A stretch of DNA of 64,000 nt, taken from assembly GCA_002685255.1 (NCBI GenBank), contig NYWU01000003.1, forward strand, positions 207,546-271,545, in the 5' to 3' direction. A program made the translations under genes and the position numbers. This document shows, one piece after another, positions 50,638 through 60,061 of the stretch. Source of the DNA: Idiomarinaceae bacterium (GTDB lineage Bacteria > Pseudomonadota > Gammaproteobacteria > Enterobacterales > Alteromonadaceae). The notes under the pieces were generated by a model. It did not search any database. It saw only the letters and a program-made list of their open reading frames with translations, and was not told the DNA's origin. Positions within the stretch are counted from its first letter, which is position 1. Each line of letters starts with the position of its first letter.

Positions 50638-50691
50638 ATGCAACTCGCACAATTTTCACTACAAGCTTGGTGGTGGCACTTCCCGAATTAG
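50638..50691 (+). CDS. trpL: trp operon leader peptide
   Basis: A 17-residue leader, MQLAQFSLQAWWWHFPN, with three consecutive tryptophan codons (50668-50676) shortly before the stop. When charged tRNA-Trp is scarce, the ribosome stalls on these codons and prevents the attenuator from forming. It is too short for a normal gene call; the placement 5' of the attenuator and trpE makes it convincing. Confidence 0.95.
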   Translation: MQLAQFSLQAWWWHFPN

Positions 50692-50762
50692 CGGGTGGTG
50701 GTTCTGTGCGCATACGTAAATAAGTACAGTTTCGAAAACCCGCTCAACGAGCGGGTTTTTTT
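50677..50762 (+). terminator. trp attenuator with alternative hairpins
   Basis: Pause hairpin: CACTTCCCG (50677-50685) with CGGGTGGTG (50692-50700), one mismatch and one wobble. Terminator: AACCCGCT (50737-50744) with AGCGGGTT (50750-50757), followed by seven T (50756-50762). Antiterminator: AGCGGGT (50690-50696) can pair with ACCCGCT (50738-50744), excluding the terminator. This is the classical three-way arrangement. Confidence 0.93.
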
Positions 50763-50797
50763 ATGCTTGTTGGGCGGTCTCAAAAGGAAGTAGTTAA

Positions 50798-52396
50798 ATG
50801 AATTCAAACACTCAACAAGCGCCAGCAGCGGTTACATCGATTCAGGTCGAGTTACCCTATCAAGCCGATACTCAGAGCGTGTACCAACAGGTTTGCCAAC
50901 CTCATGGTCGTCACGTGCTACTCGATTCAGCCGATATCGGCACTAAACAAGCGCTAAAAAGCCTGTTACTCATCGATGCCGCCCTCGAACTCAAATGCAG
51001 CGGCCAGCGCGTTACCGTACAAGCACTAACGAATAACGGTAAGCCACTTAAAGCGCTGTTAGACCAACAGCTCACTGATTATTTGCTGGCGACCTCGGAG
51101 TCAACGAGCGAATTCAAATTCCCTGTTTCTAACCGTGATCTCGACGAGATGAGTCGCCTTAAAGAGGTCTCTAACTTCGAGCCATTGCGGCTTATCCAAC
51201 ACACGCTAGAGCGTCGCAACGCAGCTTCAAGCCACGATTTTGCGGTATTCCTTGCAGGCTCATTTGGCTACGACTTACTCGCGAGTTATGAGCAATTACC
51301 ACAAGTTGAAACCGGCGAAAATCGTGCGCCTGATTATGTGTTCTATGTGTCTGAAACACTGCTAGCGGTCGACCATCAACGCCAGTCGAGTCAATTAATA
51401 GCTAGCTTGTTTACGCCCGAAGTGTCATCCGACGCATATGCGCAAATGAGTCAGCGCATCGGAGAGCTCGCAGCACGGTGTCAATTACCGCCACGTCAGC
51501 AAACCCAGTACACACCGCTAGCCGCAGACTACCAGAGTATTACAGCAACGCCGTCACAAGCGGTATTTAAGCAACATGTGTCGGAGTTGAAAGAACATAT
51601 TCTGGATGGCGATATTTTTCAGGTGGTGCCCTCGCGTCGCTTTAGTTTACCGTGCCACGATGCACTTGCCAGCTACGCAGTACTAAAACAGACCAACCCA
51701 TCACCCTACATGTTTTATTTAAGTCATCCAGATTTCACGCTATTCGGCGCCTCACCTGAGTCCGCTTTAAAGTACACCGCGACGAGCAATCAGGTCGAAC
51801 TCTATCCGATTGCAGGCACCCGTCCTCGCGGCAAGCAGCCGGACGGCAACCTTGATCACGATCTCGATAGTCGCTTAGAACTCGAGTTACGCATGGATCA
51901 AAAAGAATTATCAGAGCATTTGATGCTGGTCGACTTAGCACGAAACGATCTTGCGCGAATATGCCAACCGGGAACACGCAATGTCGCCGACCTGCTCAAA
52001 GTTGATCGTTACTCCCACGTAATGCACTTAGTGTCGCGTGTTGTCGGTCAATTACGTGAAGACTGCGATGCGCTTCACGCTTACCGCGCCTGTATGAATA
52101 TGGGCACATTGATTGGTGCTCCCAAAGTCAGTGCGGCACGGCTCATCCGACAGGTCGAACAGCAAGGGCGTGGTAGCTACGGCGGTGCTGTGGGTTACCT
52201 AGCTGGTAATGGTGATATGGATACTTGCATCGTTATACGCTCCGCCTTCGTGAGTGGCGGTCGTGCGGTGGTTCAAGCCGGTGCAGGCGTGGTACACGAT
52301 TCTGATCCGCAGGCGGAAGTTGATGAAACAGAAAACAAAGCACGCGCCGTAATCGCCGCAGTGCAGACAGCAAATGCACAAGGAGAGCGCTCATGA
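50798..52396 (+). CDS. trpE: Anthranilate synthase component I
   Basis: A 532-residue enzyme making anthranilate from chorismate with glutamine-derived ammonia. HVLLDSADIGTKQALKS matches the tryptophan-feedback segment, PIAGTRPRGK marks TrpE as opposed to PabB, and DLARNDLARI and MGTLIGAPKVSAARLI follow. ATG with AAGGAAG upstream. It overlaps trpG by 4 bp (ATGA), so the two subunits are translationally coupled. First enzyme gene of the trp operon, controlled by the attenuator. Confidence 0.97.
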   Translation: MNSNTQQAPAAVTSIQVELPYQADTQSVYQQVCQPHGRHVLLDSADIGTKQALKSLLLIDAALELKCSGQRVTVQALTNNGKPLKALLDQQLTDYLLATSESTSEFKFPVSNRDLDEMSRLKEVSNFEPLRLIQHTLERRNAASSHDFAVFLAGSFGYDLLASYEQLPQVETGENRAPDYVFYVSETLLAVDHQRQSSQLIASLFTPEVSSDAYAQMSQRIGELAARCQLPPRQQTQYTPLAADYQSITATPSQAVFKQHVSELKEHILDGDIFQVVPSRRFSLPCHDALASYAVLKQTNPSPYMFYLSHPDFTLFGASPESALKYTATSNQVELYPIAGTRPRGKQPDGNLDHDLDSRLELELRMDQKELSEHLMLVDLARNDLARICQPGTRNVADLLKVDRYSHVMHLVSRVVGQLREDCDALHAYRACMNMGTLIGAPKVSAARLIRQVEQQGRGSYGGAVGYLAGNGDMDTCIVIRSAFVSGGRAVVQAGAGVVHDSDPQAEVDETENKARAVIAAVQTANAQGERS

Positions 52397-53022
52397 AAGG
52401 TCGTATTACGCTCATCGATAATCTTGACTCGTTCTCTTATAACTTAGTTGATGAGCTCAGCCAACTCGGTTATGAACTAAAAGTGTATCGCAACACGATC
52501 AGTGCCGAACGCCTATTACGTGAACTCGATAGTTACTCAGGTCCACAAGTCGTATGTCTATCGCCCGGTCCAGGTAACCCTTCGCAGGCGGGAAACTTGA
52601 TGGACATGATCGACGCATGCCAAAAACGGTATCCGATGCTCGGTATCTGTTTAGGTTTTCAAGCTCTGGCTGAAAAAAGCGGCGCCCGAGTCGACCGCTG
52701 TGGCGAGGTCGTGCATGGCAAAACCGCACAAATGTTGTTTCGCTCTCACCCACTGTTCGCGAGCCAACCGCAACAAAATCATTGCGTCATCGGTCGTTAT
52801 CATTCGCTCAGTATTTACGACTTACCAGCGACCATTAACGTAATCGGCGAATGCCAAAGCGTCAACGGAATGATTCCGATGGCGGCGGAGTTTACCGAGT
52901 TGAATGCTGTGGGCTTTCAATTTCACCCTGAATCTTTATTAACACCGACCGGCAAACTTATGTTGCAGGATGCGGTTCACTACCTTTTTACACAGTTTAG
53001 TCAAGGACACAGTCATGAATGA
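52393..53022 (+). CDS. trpG: Anthranilate synthase component II (glutamine amidotransferase)
   Basis: A 209-residue class I glutaminase. Visible sites are LSPGPGNPSQAG, the nucleophile Cys in GICLGFQALAE, and FHPES near the C-terminus with the catalytic His and Glu. It supplies ammonia to TrpE, and possibly to PabB if it acts as an amphibolic subunit. It is a stand-alone gene, unlike the TrpGD fusion of E. coli. It overlaps trpD by 8 bp. Confidence 0.97.
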   Translation: MKGRITLIDNLDSFSYNLVDELSQLGYELKVYRNTISAERLLRELDSYSGPQVVCLSPGPGNPSQAGNLMDMIDACQKRYPMLGICLGFQALAEKSGARVDRCGEVVHGKTAQMLFRSHPLFASQPQQNHCVIGRYHSLSIYDLPATINVIGECQSVNGMIPMAAEFTELNAVGFQFHPESLLTPTGKLMLQDAVHYLFTQFSQGHSHE

Positions 53023-54031
53023 GATCACCACCCTGCTTGAAGGTCGACCTCTGTCCCAGGACGAGAGTCAAAAGCTATTTCGTCACCTGGTAAAAGGTGA
53101 GCTCAATGATGCACAAATCAGTGCCGCATTGGTCGCCATGAAATTACGCGGTGAAACGCCAGCGGAATTGGCCGGTGCAGCGCGCGCTGTGCTCGATGTG
53201 AGCAAGCCTCTGACCAGCACCAACGGTATACTTGCGGACAGTTGCGGTACCGGTGGTGATGGATCCAACAGTATTAATCTATCGACCACATCGGCGTTAG
53301 TTGCCTCTTCAATGGGGTTACCCATGGCAAAGCACGGTAATCGCAGCGTATCATCGCGCTCAGGATCAGCCGATGTATTAGAGTCTTTGGGTCTGCGCGT
53401 TGATCTCGATCCGCGCGAGGCTTCAAAGCAGTTAGCTGATCACGGCTTTTGCTTTTTATTTGCGCCGCATTATCATCCCGGTATCAAACATGCGATGCCC
53501 GTGCGCCAAACTCTGAAAACGCGTACCCTTTTTAACCTTATCGGTCCGCTAGTGAATCCAGCACGGCCCAACATTCAGTTATTAGGCGTGTATAGTCCAA
53601 TTTGGCTACAACCGATGGCCGAAACCTTACAGCGTCTTGGCACTGAGCGAGCTATGGTCGTACATGGCTCTGGCGTTGACGAGTTTGCTTTACACGGCAC
53701 GACGGAAGTTGTTGAGTTACGTGATAACCAACTTGAACAATACACACTGTCGGTCAGTGACTTTGGCTTGAATGAAGCACCACTGAGCGAGCTAAAAGGC
53801 GGCGATGCCGATTTTAATGCCACGGTATTAAAACGTATCTTAGCAGGGCAAGGTTCCCGCGCTCAAAACCATGCCATTGCAATAAACACAGCACCATTGC
53901 TAGTGATGGCGGATAAGTTTTCAGACTACAAACAAGCGGCCCAGGCAGTGCTTGAGCATCTTGCGAGCGGCGCAGCCATGACACACTTAGAGGCGATTCA
54001 AGCGGTACAAGGAGGCATCTATGTCGAGTAA
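53015..54031 (+). CDS. trpD: Anthranilate phosphoribosyltransferase
   Basis: A 338-residue enzyme adding phosphoribose to anthranilate. DSCGTGGDGSNSINLSTTSA is the phosphate-binding glycine loop; KHGNRSVSSRSGSADVLE and NLIGPLVNPA are conserved. The frame is open further upstream inside trpG, but the ATG at 53015 starts with the normal MNEITTLLEG. It overlaps trpG (ATGAATGA) and trpCF by 11 bp. Confidence 0.97.
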   Translation: MNEITTLLEGRPLSQDESQKLFRHLVKGELNDAQISAALVAMKLRGETPAELAGAARAVLDVSKPLTSTNGILADSCGTGGDGSNSINLSTTSALVASSMGLPMAKHGNRSVSSRSGSADVLESLGLRVDLDPREASKQLADHGFCFLFAPHYHPGIKHAMPVRQTLKTRTLFNLIGPLVNPARPNIQLLGVYSPIWLQPMAETLQRLGTERAMVVHGSGVDEFALHGTTEVVELRDNQLEQYTLSVSDFGLNEAPLSELKGGDADFNATVLKRILAGQGSRAQNHAIAINTAPLLVMADKFSDYKQAAQAVLEHLASGAAMTHLEAIQAVQGGIYVE

Positions 54032-55457
54032 TATTCTGACTGAAATTATTGCCCGCAAACGAGTGCAGAACGAGCAGCAGGAGCAACACTACCCGATGCC
54101 GAGTGACAAACACGCGCTATCGCGCAGTGAGCGTAGTTTGTACGATGCGTTGAACCAGCCTCAAGCGGGCTTTATTTTAGAGTGCAAAAAAGCGTCCCCT
54201 TCCAAGGGACTTATTCGCCCCCATTTTAATCCAGTGGAGTTGGCAAAAACCTACCAACCCTATGCTGCCGCGATTTCGGTATTAACTGAACCTGAGTATT
54301 TTCAAGGCAGCTATGAATACCTTGCGGCTGTCAGTCAACAGGTTAACCTACCGATATTATGCAAGGATTTCTTTATTGATGAACAGCAAGTTTATCGAGC
54401 ACGCTACTTTGGCGCTGATGCGATCCTACTCATGTTATCGGTACTCGATGATGTGCAGTATCAACATCTACACGCAATCGCGGACAATTTAGGTTTAGAT
54501 GTACTGACGGAAGTCGCCAATGAGACTGAGATGCGTCGCGCCGCGCAGTTAGGTGCGCGCATTATTGGTATTAATCACCGTGATTTGACCGACCTCAGCA
54601 TCAACCCGAATCGCAGTCATGAGCTCGCACCTTATGCTCCCGAGGGTGCCTTACTTGTTGCTGAGTCGGGCTTTAGCCAACACAAAGATATTCGCCGCTG
54701 CAGTGATGTCGTAAATGGCTTTTTAGTCGGAAGTGCATTAAGTGCTGAAAACGATGTCGACCTGGCTTGCCGTAAGTTATTGTATGGTGAAAACAAAGTC
54801 TGTGGACTAACTCGAGCGGAGGACGCCTTAAACGCTCATGCAGCCGGTGCGGTATTTGGCGGACTCATCTTTGCCGAGCGTTCACCTCGATGCATTGAAC
54901 CAAGCCAGGCCGAGGCGATTATCCGTCAAGTTCAGGGTCTTCAGTATGTCGGCGTATTTGCCGACCAACCGCTATCCTTTGTTGTTGATACAGCTTTCGA
55001 ACTGGGTTTACACGCAGTGCAATTGCACGGACATGAAGATATCGACTTTACCGTTGAACTCAAGAACCGCTTTAAGCAAGCCGGTATCGCACACGTACAG
55101 ATTTGGAAAGCGGTCACCGTTGACGCACCATTCAGACTCAATGAACATCCCTTGCGTCACTCAGTTGACCGTTTTGTACTCGATCATGGTCAAGGGGGTA
55201 CCGGCAAAACCTTTGATTGGCAGTTACTGAACGAATTAGATACAGATGAACGTCGACGTTGCCTACTCGCTGGCGGTATCAGTCCCGATAATGTTTGCGC
55301 CGCAATTGAACAAGACTTTATCGGTATCGATGCAAGCTCTAAATTGGAGTGGCAAGCAGGCATCAAAGATGCACGGTTAATATCAGCTCTTTTTAAACGC
55401 ATTCGTCATTACGGCGCCAATGCAGAATCAATTCAATCACAGGAGGCCGCAGCATGA
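54021..55457 (+). CDS. trpCF: Fused indoleglycerol-phosphate synthase / phosphoribosylanthranilate isomerase
   Basis: A 478-residue bifunctional enzyme. TrpC half (about 1-255): [50 protein letters not shown]. TrpF half (about 256-478): [48 protein letters not shown]. The fusion is the usual gammaproteobacterial form. It overlaps trpB by 4 bp (ATGA). Confidence 0.97.
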   Translation: MSSNILTEIIARKRVQNEQQEQHYPMPSDKHALSRSERSLYDALNQPQAGFILECKKASPSKGLIRPHFNPVELAKTYQPYAAAISVLTEPEYFQGSYEYLAAVSQQVNLPILCKDFFIDEQQVYRARYFGADAILLMLSVLDDVQYQHLHAIADNLGLDVLTEVANETEMRRAAQLGARIIGINHRDLTDLSINPNRSHELAPYAPEGALLVAESGFSQHKDIRRCSDVVNGFLVGSALSAENDVDLACRKLLYGENKVCGLTRAEDALNAHAAGAVFGGLIFAERSPRCIEPSQAEAIIRQVQGLQYVGVFADQPLSFVVDTAFELGLHAVQLHGHEDIDFTVELKNRFKQAGIAHVQIWKAVTVDAPFRLNEHPLRHSVDRFVLDHGQGGTGKTFDWQLLNELDTDERRRCLLAGGISPDNVCAAIEQDFIGIDASSKLEWQAGIKDARLISALFKRIRHYGANAESIQSQEAAA

Positions 55458-56647
55458 GCCAGTCACTTTCAGCTTATTTTGGTGATTTTGGTGGTCAGTT
55501 CGTACCTGAAATCCTTCTACCTGCGCTCGAGCAGCTAGAAAAAGCATTTATCGATGCGCAACAAGATGAGGCGTTTCAGCAGGAGTTTCGTGGGCTGCTG
55601 AAAAATTATTTAGGCCGACCAACACCTCTATCCCTATGTCGTAACTTGCCACTTGAAAGCCCCAACGGTACAAAAATATATCTCAAACGCGAAGATTTGC
55701 TACATGGTGGTGCACATAAAACTAACCAAGTACTCGGGCAAGCCTTGCTTGCCAAGCGTATGGGAAAAACACGAATTATCGCTGAGACCGGTGCGGGACA
55801 GCACGGTACAGCGACCGCACTGGCGTGTGCATTGCTCGACCTCGAGTGCATCATCTACATGGGTAAAAAAGACGTCGAACGTCAGCAGCCCAACGTATTT
55901 CGTATGGAATTAATGGGCGCTAAAGTAGTACCTGTTGATACCGGCAGCGGGACGTTAAAAGATGCGGTAAACGAAGCACTACGTGATTGGACTGCCAGCT
56001 ACCCAACCACTCATTACTTGCTCGGTACGGCGGCGGGAGCTCACCCCTTCCCAACAATTGTGCGTGAATTCCACAAAATGATCGGAGAAGAAGCAAAGCA
56101 GCAAATTATTGAGCAAGCAGGTCGTTTACCCGATGAAGTCATTGCTTGTGTAGGCGGTGGTTCGAATGCCATTGGCATGTTCACTGATTTTATCGACGAA
56201 CCTAATGTAGCCCTCGTGGGCGTTGAACCCGCAGGCAAAGGTGTCAACACACAGCATCACGGTGCAACGCTAACAGCGGGAAGTCCAGGTATCTTGCACG
56301 GCTGCTTGACCTACTTGATGCAAACCGACGAAGGGCAAGTGGAAGAATCCTACTCGGTCTCAGCAGGTTTGGACTACCCGGGCGTTGGACCACAACACGC
56401 GCACTTAAAGGCTATTGGTCGTGCACGTTATGAGTCGGTAACAGATGATGAGGCATTGGCGGCATTTCAATTGCTTTCCCGCCATGAGGGCATTATACCT
56501 GCATTGGAATCTGCACATGCGCTCGCCTATGCGCTGAAACGTGCGGCTGAACCCGATGCGCCAGAGATTTTATTGATCAATTTATCGGGTCGTGGTGACA
56601 AAGATATCGATCACGTCCGTCGTATTTTTAATGCTCAAGAACAATAA
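55454..56647 (+). CDS. trpB: Tryptophan synthase beta chain
   Basis: A 397-residue PLP enzyme joining indole to serine. The PLP lysine is Lys89 in HGGAHKTNQ; the glycine-rich phosphate loop is [12 protein letters not shown], and GRGDKD near the end is typical. Works as an alpha2-beta2 complex with TrpA, whose gene starts 14 bp after. Confidence 0.98.
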   Translation: MSQSLSAYFGDFGGQFVPEILLPALEQLEKAFIDAQQDEAFQQEFRGLLKNYLGRPTPLSLCRNLPLESPNGTKIYLKREDLLHGGAHKTNQVLGQALLAKRMGKTRIIAETGAGQHGTATALACALLDLECIIYMGKKDVERQQPNVFRMELMGAKVVPVDTGSGTLKDAVNEALRDWTASYPTTHYLLGTAAGAHPFPTIVREFHKMIGEEAKQQIIEQAGRLPDEVIACVGGGSNAIGMFTDFIDEPNVALVGVEPAGKGVNTQHHGATLTAGSPGILHGCLTYLMQTDEGQVEESYSVSAGLDYPGVGPQHAHLKAIGRARYESVTDDEALAAFQLLSRHEGIIPALESAHALAYALKRAAEPDAPEILLINLSGRGDKDIDHVRRIFNAQEQ

Positions 56648-56661
56648 TAGGGTGTCCACAC

Positions 56662-57465
56662 ATGAGTCGTTATGAACAACTATTTGCAAACCTAGACAAG
56701 CAACATCAAGGGGCTTTCGTGCCTTTTGTGACGCTGGGCGACCCAACTCCCGAAGTCAGCGTTGAGGTGATTAAGCGACTGATCGACGCGGGCGCTGATG
56801 CACTTGAGCTGGGTCTTCCGTTCTCTGACCCGGTCGCCGACGGTCCCGTCATTCAGCGCGCTAATGTTCGCGCCCTCGAGGGAGGTACGCGATTTGAAGA
56901 CTGTTTATCGATTCTAAAACAGGTCCGCGAATACGCACCTGATATACCGATTGGCTTGCTGGTTTACGCAAACCTGATTTTTGCCAAAGGTATCGATACC
57001 TTTTATGAAAAAATGGCCGCTGTCGGTGTCGACTCGGTGCTCGTCGCCGATTTACCAACCAAAGAGGCAATTCGCTTTTCACAACCGGCTATCGATCGTC
57101 AAATAGCGCCCGTGTTTATTTGTCCGCCGGATGCTTCAGATTCGTTGATCGAGGCGATCGCCAAACAAAGCCAAGGCTATGTTTACTTGCTTAGTCGCTC
57201 TGGGGTTACGGGAACAGAGACACAAATGCAGGTGCCGGCCGAGAAACTCATTTCACAACTGCGTTCAGCCGGCTCAGCTCCGATTATGCTGGGTTTTGGT
57301 ATCTCTCAACCTGAACATGTAACAGCCACGATTAAGGCGGGCGCTCAGGGCGCTATCAGTGGTTCCGCAGTCGTTGCTATTATCGAAAAAAACATCGACA
57401 ATACAGCACAAATGCTCGACCAACTTGGGCAATTTGTTGAGTCGATGAAGTCAGCCACATCGTAG
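56662..57465 (+). CDS. trpA: Tryptophan synthase alpha chain
   Basis: A 267-residue barrel enzyme releasing indole from indoleglycerol phosphate. [18 protein letters not shown] holds the catalytic Glu, and the Asp is in VADLPTKEA or nearby; GVTGTETQ and [10 protein letters not shown] bind phosphate. Last biosynthetic gene of the operon. No terminator is seen before yciB 11 bp later, so transcription may continue. Confidence 0.98.
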   Translation: MSRYEQLFANLDKQHQGAFVPFVTLGDPTPEVSVEVIKRLIDAGADALELGLPFSDPVADGPVIQRANVRALEGGTRFEDCLSILKQVREYAPDIPIGLLVYANLIFAKGIDTFYEKMAAVGVDSVLVADLPTKEAIRFSQPAIDRQIAPVFICPPDASDSLIEAIAKQSQGYVYLLSRSGVTGTETQMQVPAEKLISQLRSAGSAPIMLGFGISQPEHVTATIKAGAQGAISGSAVVAIIEKNIDNTAQMLDQLGQFVESMKSATS

Positions 57466-57476
57466 TAGGAGTATCC

Positions 57477-58019
57477 ATGGCGCTGGTATTAGAGTATTTA
57501 CCATTAGTTGTCTTTTTTGTTGTTTATCAGATGGTCGATATTTTCGCGGCAACCTGGGCTTTAATGGGATTAACGATTGTACAGTTAGTCGGTCTTAAGC
57601 TGCTTAAGCAACCTATTACTACGCGTCATTGGATCGTGTTAGGTGCCGTGCTGGTTTTTGGCGGCATCACCGTTTTTCTACACGATGATTGGTTTGTTAA
57701 AATCAAAGTATCCATTATCTATGTGCTGATTGCCGCGCTGTTAGCTGGCACACTTTGGATAAAAAAAACCAGTCCACTTAAAAGTCTATTTGATGCGGAC
57801 ATAAAAATGCCAGATAGTGCTTGGAACCGACTCACGTATGCCTGGATTATTACTTGTTTGGCTATCGCTGCAGTGAATGTTTACGTTGCTCAGTATATGT
57901 CACAAGATGCTTGGGTTAATTTTAAAGTCTTTGGCATCATTGGTATTTCGTTAGTGCTTGTCGTTGCTACAGGAATGTATATCTACCGACACGCTGAGGA
58001 CATGGAAGGAGAACAATAA
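57477..58019 (+). CDS. yciB: Inner-membrane septation protein YciB (IspZ)
   Basis: A 180-residue protein with five predicted membrane helices, starting VLEYLPLVVFFVVYQMVDIFAATWALM. YciB affects cell division and envelope synthesis in enteric bacteria. Same length as E. coli YciB (179). It begins 11 bp after trpA and ends 3 bp before yciI, an order (trpA-yciB-yciI-like) found near trp in several gammaproteobacteria. Confidence 0.94.
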   Translation: MALVLEYLPLVVFFVVYQMVDIFAATWALMGLTIVQLVGLKLLKQPITTRHWIVLGAVLVFGGITVFLHDDWFVKIKVSIIYVLIAALLAGTLWIKKTSPLKSLFDADIKMPDSAWNRLTYAWIITCLAIAAVNVYVAQYMSQDAWVNFKVFGIIGISLVLVVATGMYIYRHAEDMEGEQ

Positions 58020-58022
58020 GCC

Positions 58023-58322
58023 ATGTGGTTTGTGATTTTTGCAGAAGATCATGACGATTCGCTCGCCAAGCGCAAGCAAGCGCGTCCGGCTCACATCAAA
58101 CGGTTAGAGGCGCTAAAGGCACAGGGCCGACTGTTAGTCGCAGGCCCCTGCCCTGCGATTGCAGAGAAGGATCCAGGTATCATGGGCTTCACCGGCTCAG
58201 TCGTAATCGCTGAATTCGACACCCTTGAACAAGCAGAGCAGTGGGCGCACGCCGATCCATACTGGGATGCAGGCGTCTACCGTTCAGCGCAGGTTAAACC
58301 GTTCAACCCGGTGCTCCCCTAA
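58023..58322 (+). CDS. yciI: YciI-family protein
   Basis: A 99-residue ferredoxin-fold protein of the YciI/YCII family. ARPAHIKRLEALKAQGRLLVAGP holds the conserved His and the family's core; ADPYWDAGVYRSAQVKPF is at the end. The cellular role is not established. It starts 3 bp after yciB in the same transcript. Confidence 0.93.
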   Translation: MWFVIFAEDHDDSLAKRKQARPAHIKRLEALKAQGRLLVAGPCPAIAEKDPGIMGFTGSVVIAEFDTLEQAEQWAHADPYWDAGVYRSAQVKPFNPVLP

Positions 58323-58328
58323 CTCTGT

Positions 58329-59201
58329 ATGCAATCCACACGGCTCAAATATGCTAACCGCGTATTAGCAATTAATCACTTTCCTGCCGCGGAGCCGCAA
58401 CAACATGTTGTGATTGCACCTGCACTGGGTGTCAAACAACGGTTTTATCATCGATTTGCGCATTGGTTGTCAGAACAGGGTATTGCCGTGACGTGTTTCG
58501 ATTACTACGGGATTGGCGACTCTAAAGATAAGCCGCTCAGTAAAATTGAGACCGACATTATCGATTGGGCGACCGTGGATCTTGATAACGTGCTCACTTG
58601 GGCACGGGAGCAACTTCCGAGCGCCGAATTAACTTGGCTAGGCCATAGTTTAGGTGGTCAACTTTTGGGATTAATTCCTCATCCCGAGCGTATTGATAGG
58701 ATAGTCACGGTGGCTTCCGGAACCGGGTACTGGCGACAAGCGAGTTCTCAAGTCAAACGCACGTCTTGGCTGTTGTGGTATTTTGCGATACCACTTGCGA
58801 CACCGATCGCGGGTTATTTTCCCGGCAAACGACTCAATATGGTGGGTGATATGCCAGCACGGGCAATGCGTCAGTGGAGCCGTTGGTGTCGCAGCCGCAA
58901 TTATTTATTCGACCATTTATCGACTGAGCAACTCAAAGGCTATCAACGTTTAACGCAATCGTATCATGCCTTCGCTATTAGTGATGATGAGTTGTTGGTA
59001 GAAAATAACGTTCGTGCACTGTTACAACGTTATCCTAATACACAACAAAAGCTGACGCGTTTGACTCCGCAACAGGCGGGTCGCCGCATCGGACACTTTA
59101 ATATCTTTAAGCCGACCCACCAGCAGACGCTTTGGCAAAAAGAGTTGTTACCTGCCATTAAAGCAGATCAGACAACGCGTCTTGTAACTGAGGAAAGTTA
59201 A
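58329..59201 (+). CDS. Alpha/beta hydrolase
   Basis: A 290-residue predicted hydrolase. The nucleophile elbow is WLGHSLGGQ with Ser107; CFDYYGIGDS fits the strand-4 region, and a His in RIGHFNIFK near residue 255 may complete the triad. No signal peptide. Its substrate cannot be read from sequence. It follows yciI by 6 bp, and its last 44 bp overlap the convergent epimerase-family gene. Confidence 0.85.
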   Translation: MQSTRLKYANRVLAINHFPAAEPQQHVVIAPALGVKQRFYHRFAHWLSEQGIAVTCFDYYGIGDSKDKPLSKIETDIIDWATVDLDNVLTWAREQLPSAELTWLGHSLGGQLLGLIPHPERIDRIVTVASGTGYWRQASSQVKRTSWLLWYFAIPLATPIAGYFPGKRLNMVGDMPARAMRQWSRWCRSRNYLFDHLSTEQLKGYQRLTQSYHAFAISDDELLVENNVRALLQRYPNTQQKLTRLTPQQAGRRIGHFNIFKPTHQQTLWQKELLPAIKADQTTRLVTEES

Positions 59202-60048
59202 AGTTAAATCCCGCTTGCTCAAGCTTTCTGGGCACGACCGCTTGCCCTTCTAACAACATCGAAGCCATTTCTCCCAACATTAGGTTCAACGCAAACGCTG
59301 GAACGAATAATACATGGGGCCGGTGCAACGTTTTCGCTAAGGTTTGGCTAAACTGTTTATTCGGCGTTGGATTAGGTGCCGTCAAGTTAACCGGCCCCGA
59401 GATGCTGTCGTCCTGCAGAATAAATTCTATCGCGCGGATCATGTCCTCTATGTGAATCCACGACATCATTTGTTCGCCGGAGCCCATTGGACCACCTAAA
59501 CCGAATTTATAGGGTAGCGACATGCGTGGCAATGCACCTTGGCTGCTGTCGAGTACGACGCCAGTGCGTAAACACACAACACGCGTATGATCTTTTACCT
59601 GCTGCGCAATGTGCTCCCATTGCTCGCAAAGCTCGACAGCAAAATCGCGTTGATTCGCCGTAGCCGACTCGTCCACCGGTTCGCTGTTACGCGGACCATA
59701 GACACCGATCGCAGACCCACTGAGTAAGATGGGGGGCTTAGAACACGCTTGTATTCGCTGCACTAGATCTTCAGTGACTTGCCAGCGACTATTCTGCAGT
59801 TGCTGTTTACGCTCGGCCGACCAGCGCTTGTCGGCAATCCCAGCGCCTTGCAGGTTAATCACCGCATCAAACGAAGCGAGCGCCTCAGCAGTTGGCAGTT
59901 CACCTATAACATCGACATTATAACCTCGAAATTGTTGCTTGACGCGCTCTATTGAGCGCGTCGTCACCGTAAACTGATGTTGTTGACCGAAGTAGCGAAT
60001 AAAGCTTGAGCCAATAAGCCCGGAACCGCCAGTTATAAGAATATTCAT
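59158..60048 (-). CDS. NAD-dependent epimerase-like protein (TIGR01777/YfcH family)
   Basis: A 296-residue Rossmann protein. The dinucleotide site is LITGGSGLIGSSFIRYF at the start, and PILLSGSAIGVYGPR carries the family's Ser-Tyr region. The C-terminal part (PVNLTAPNPTPNKQFSQTLAK, VPRKLEQAGFNFNFP) is characteristic of the TIGR01777 (YfcH) group. E. coli YfcH is 297 residues; its substrate is unknown. Its 3' end overlaps the hydrolase gene by 44 bp. Confidence 0.9.
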   Translation of the reverse strand: MNILITGGSGLIGSSFIRYFGQQHQFTVTTRSIERVKQQFRGYNVDVIGELPTAEALASFDAVINLQGAGIADKRWSAERKQQLQNSRWQVTEDLVQRIQACSKPPILLSGSAIGVYGPRNSEPVDESATANQRDFAVELCEQWEHIAQQVKDHTRVVCLRTGVVLDSSQGALPRMSLPYKFGLGGPMGSGEQMMSWIHIEDMIRAIEFILQDDSISGPVNLTAPNPTPNKQFSQTLAKTLHRPHVLFVPAFALNLMLGEMASMLLEGQAVVPRKLEQAGFNFNFPQLQDALSDLL

Positions 60049-60061
60049 ACTTCGTCTCCCA

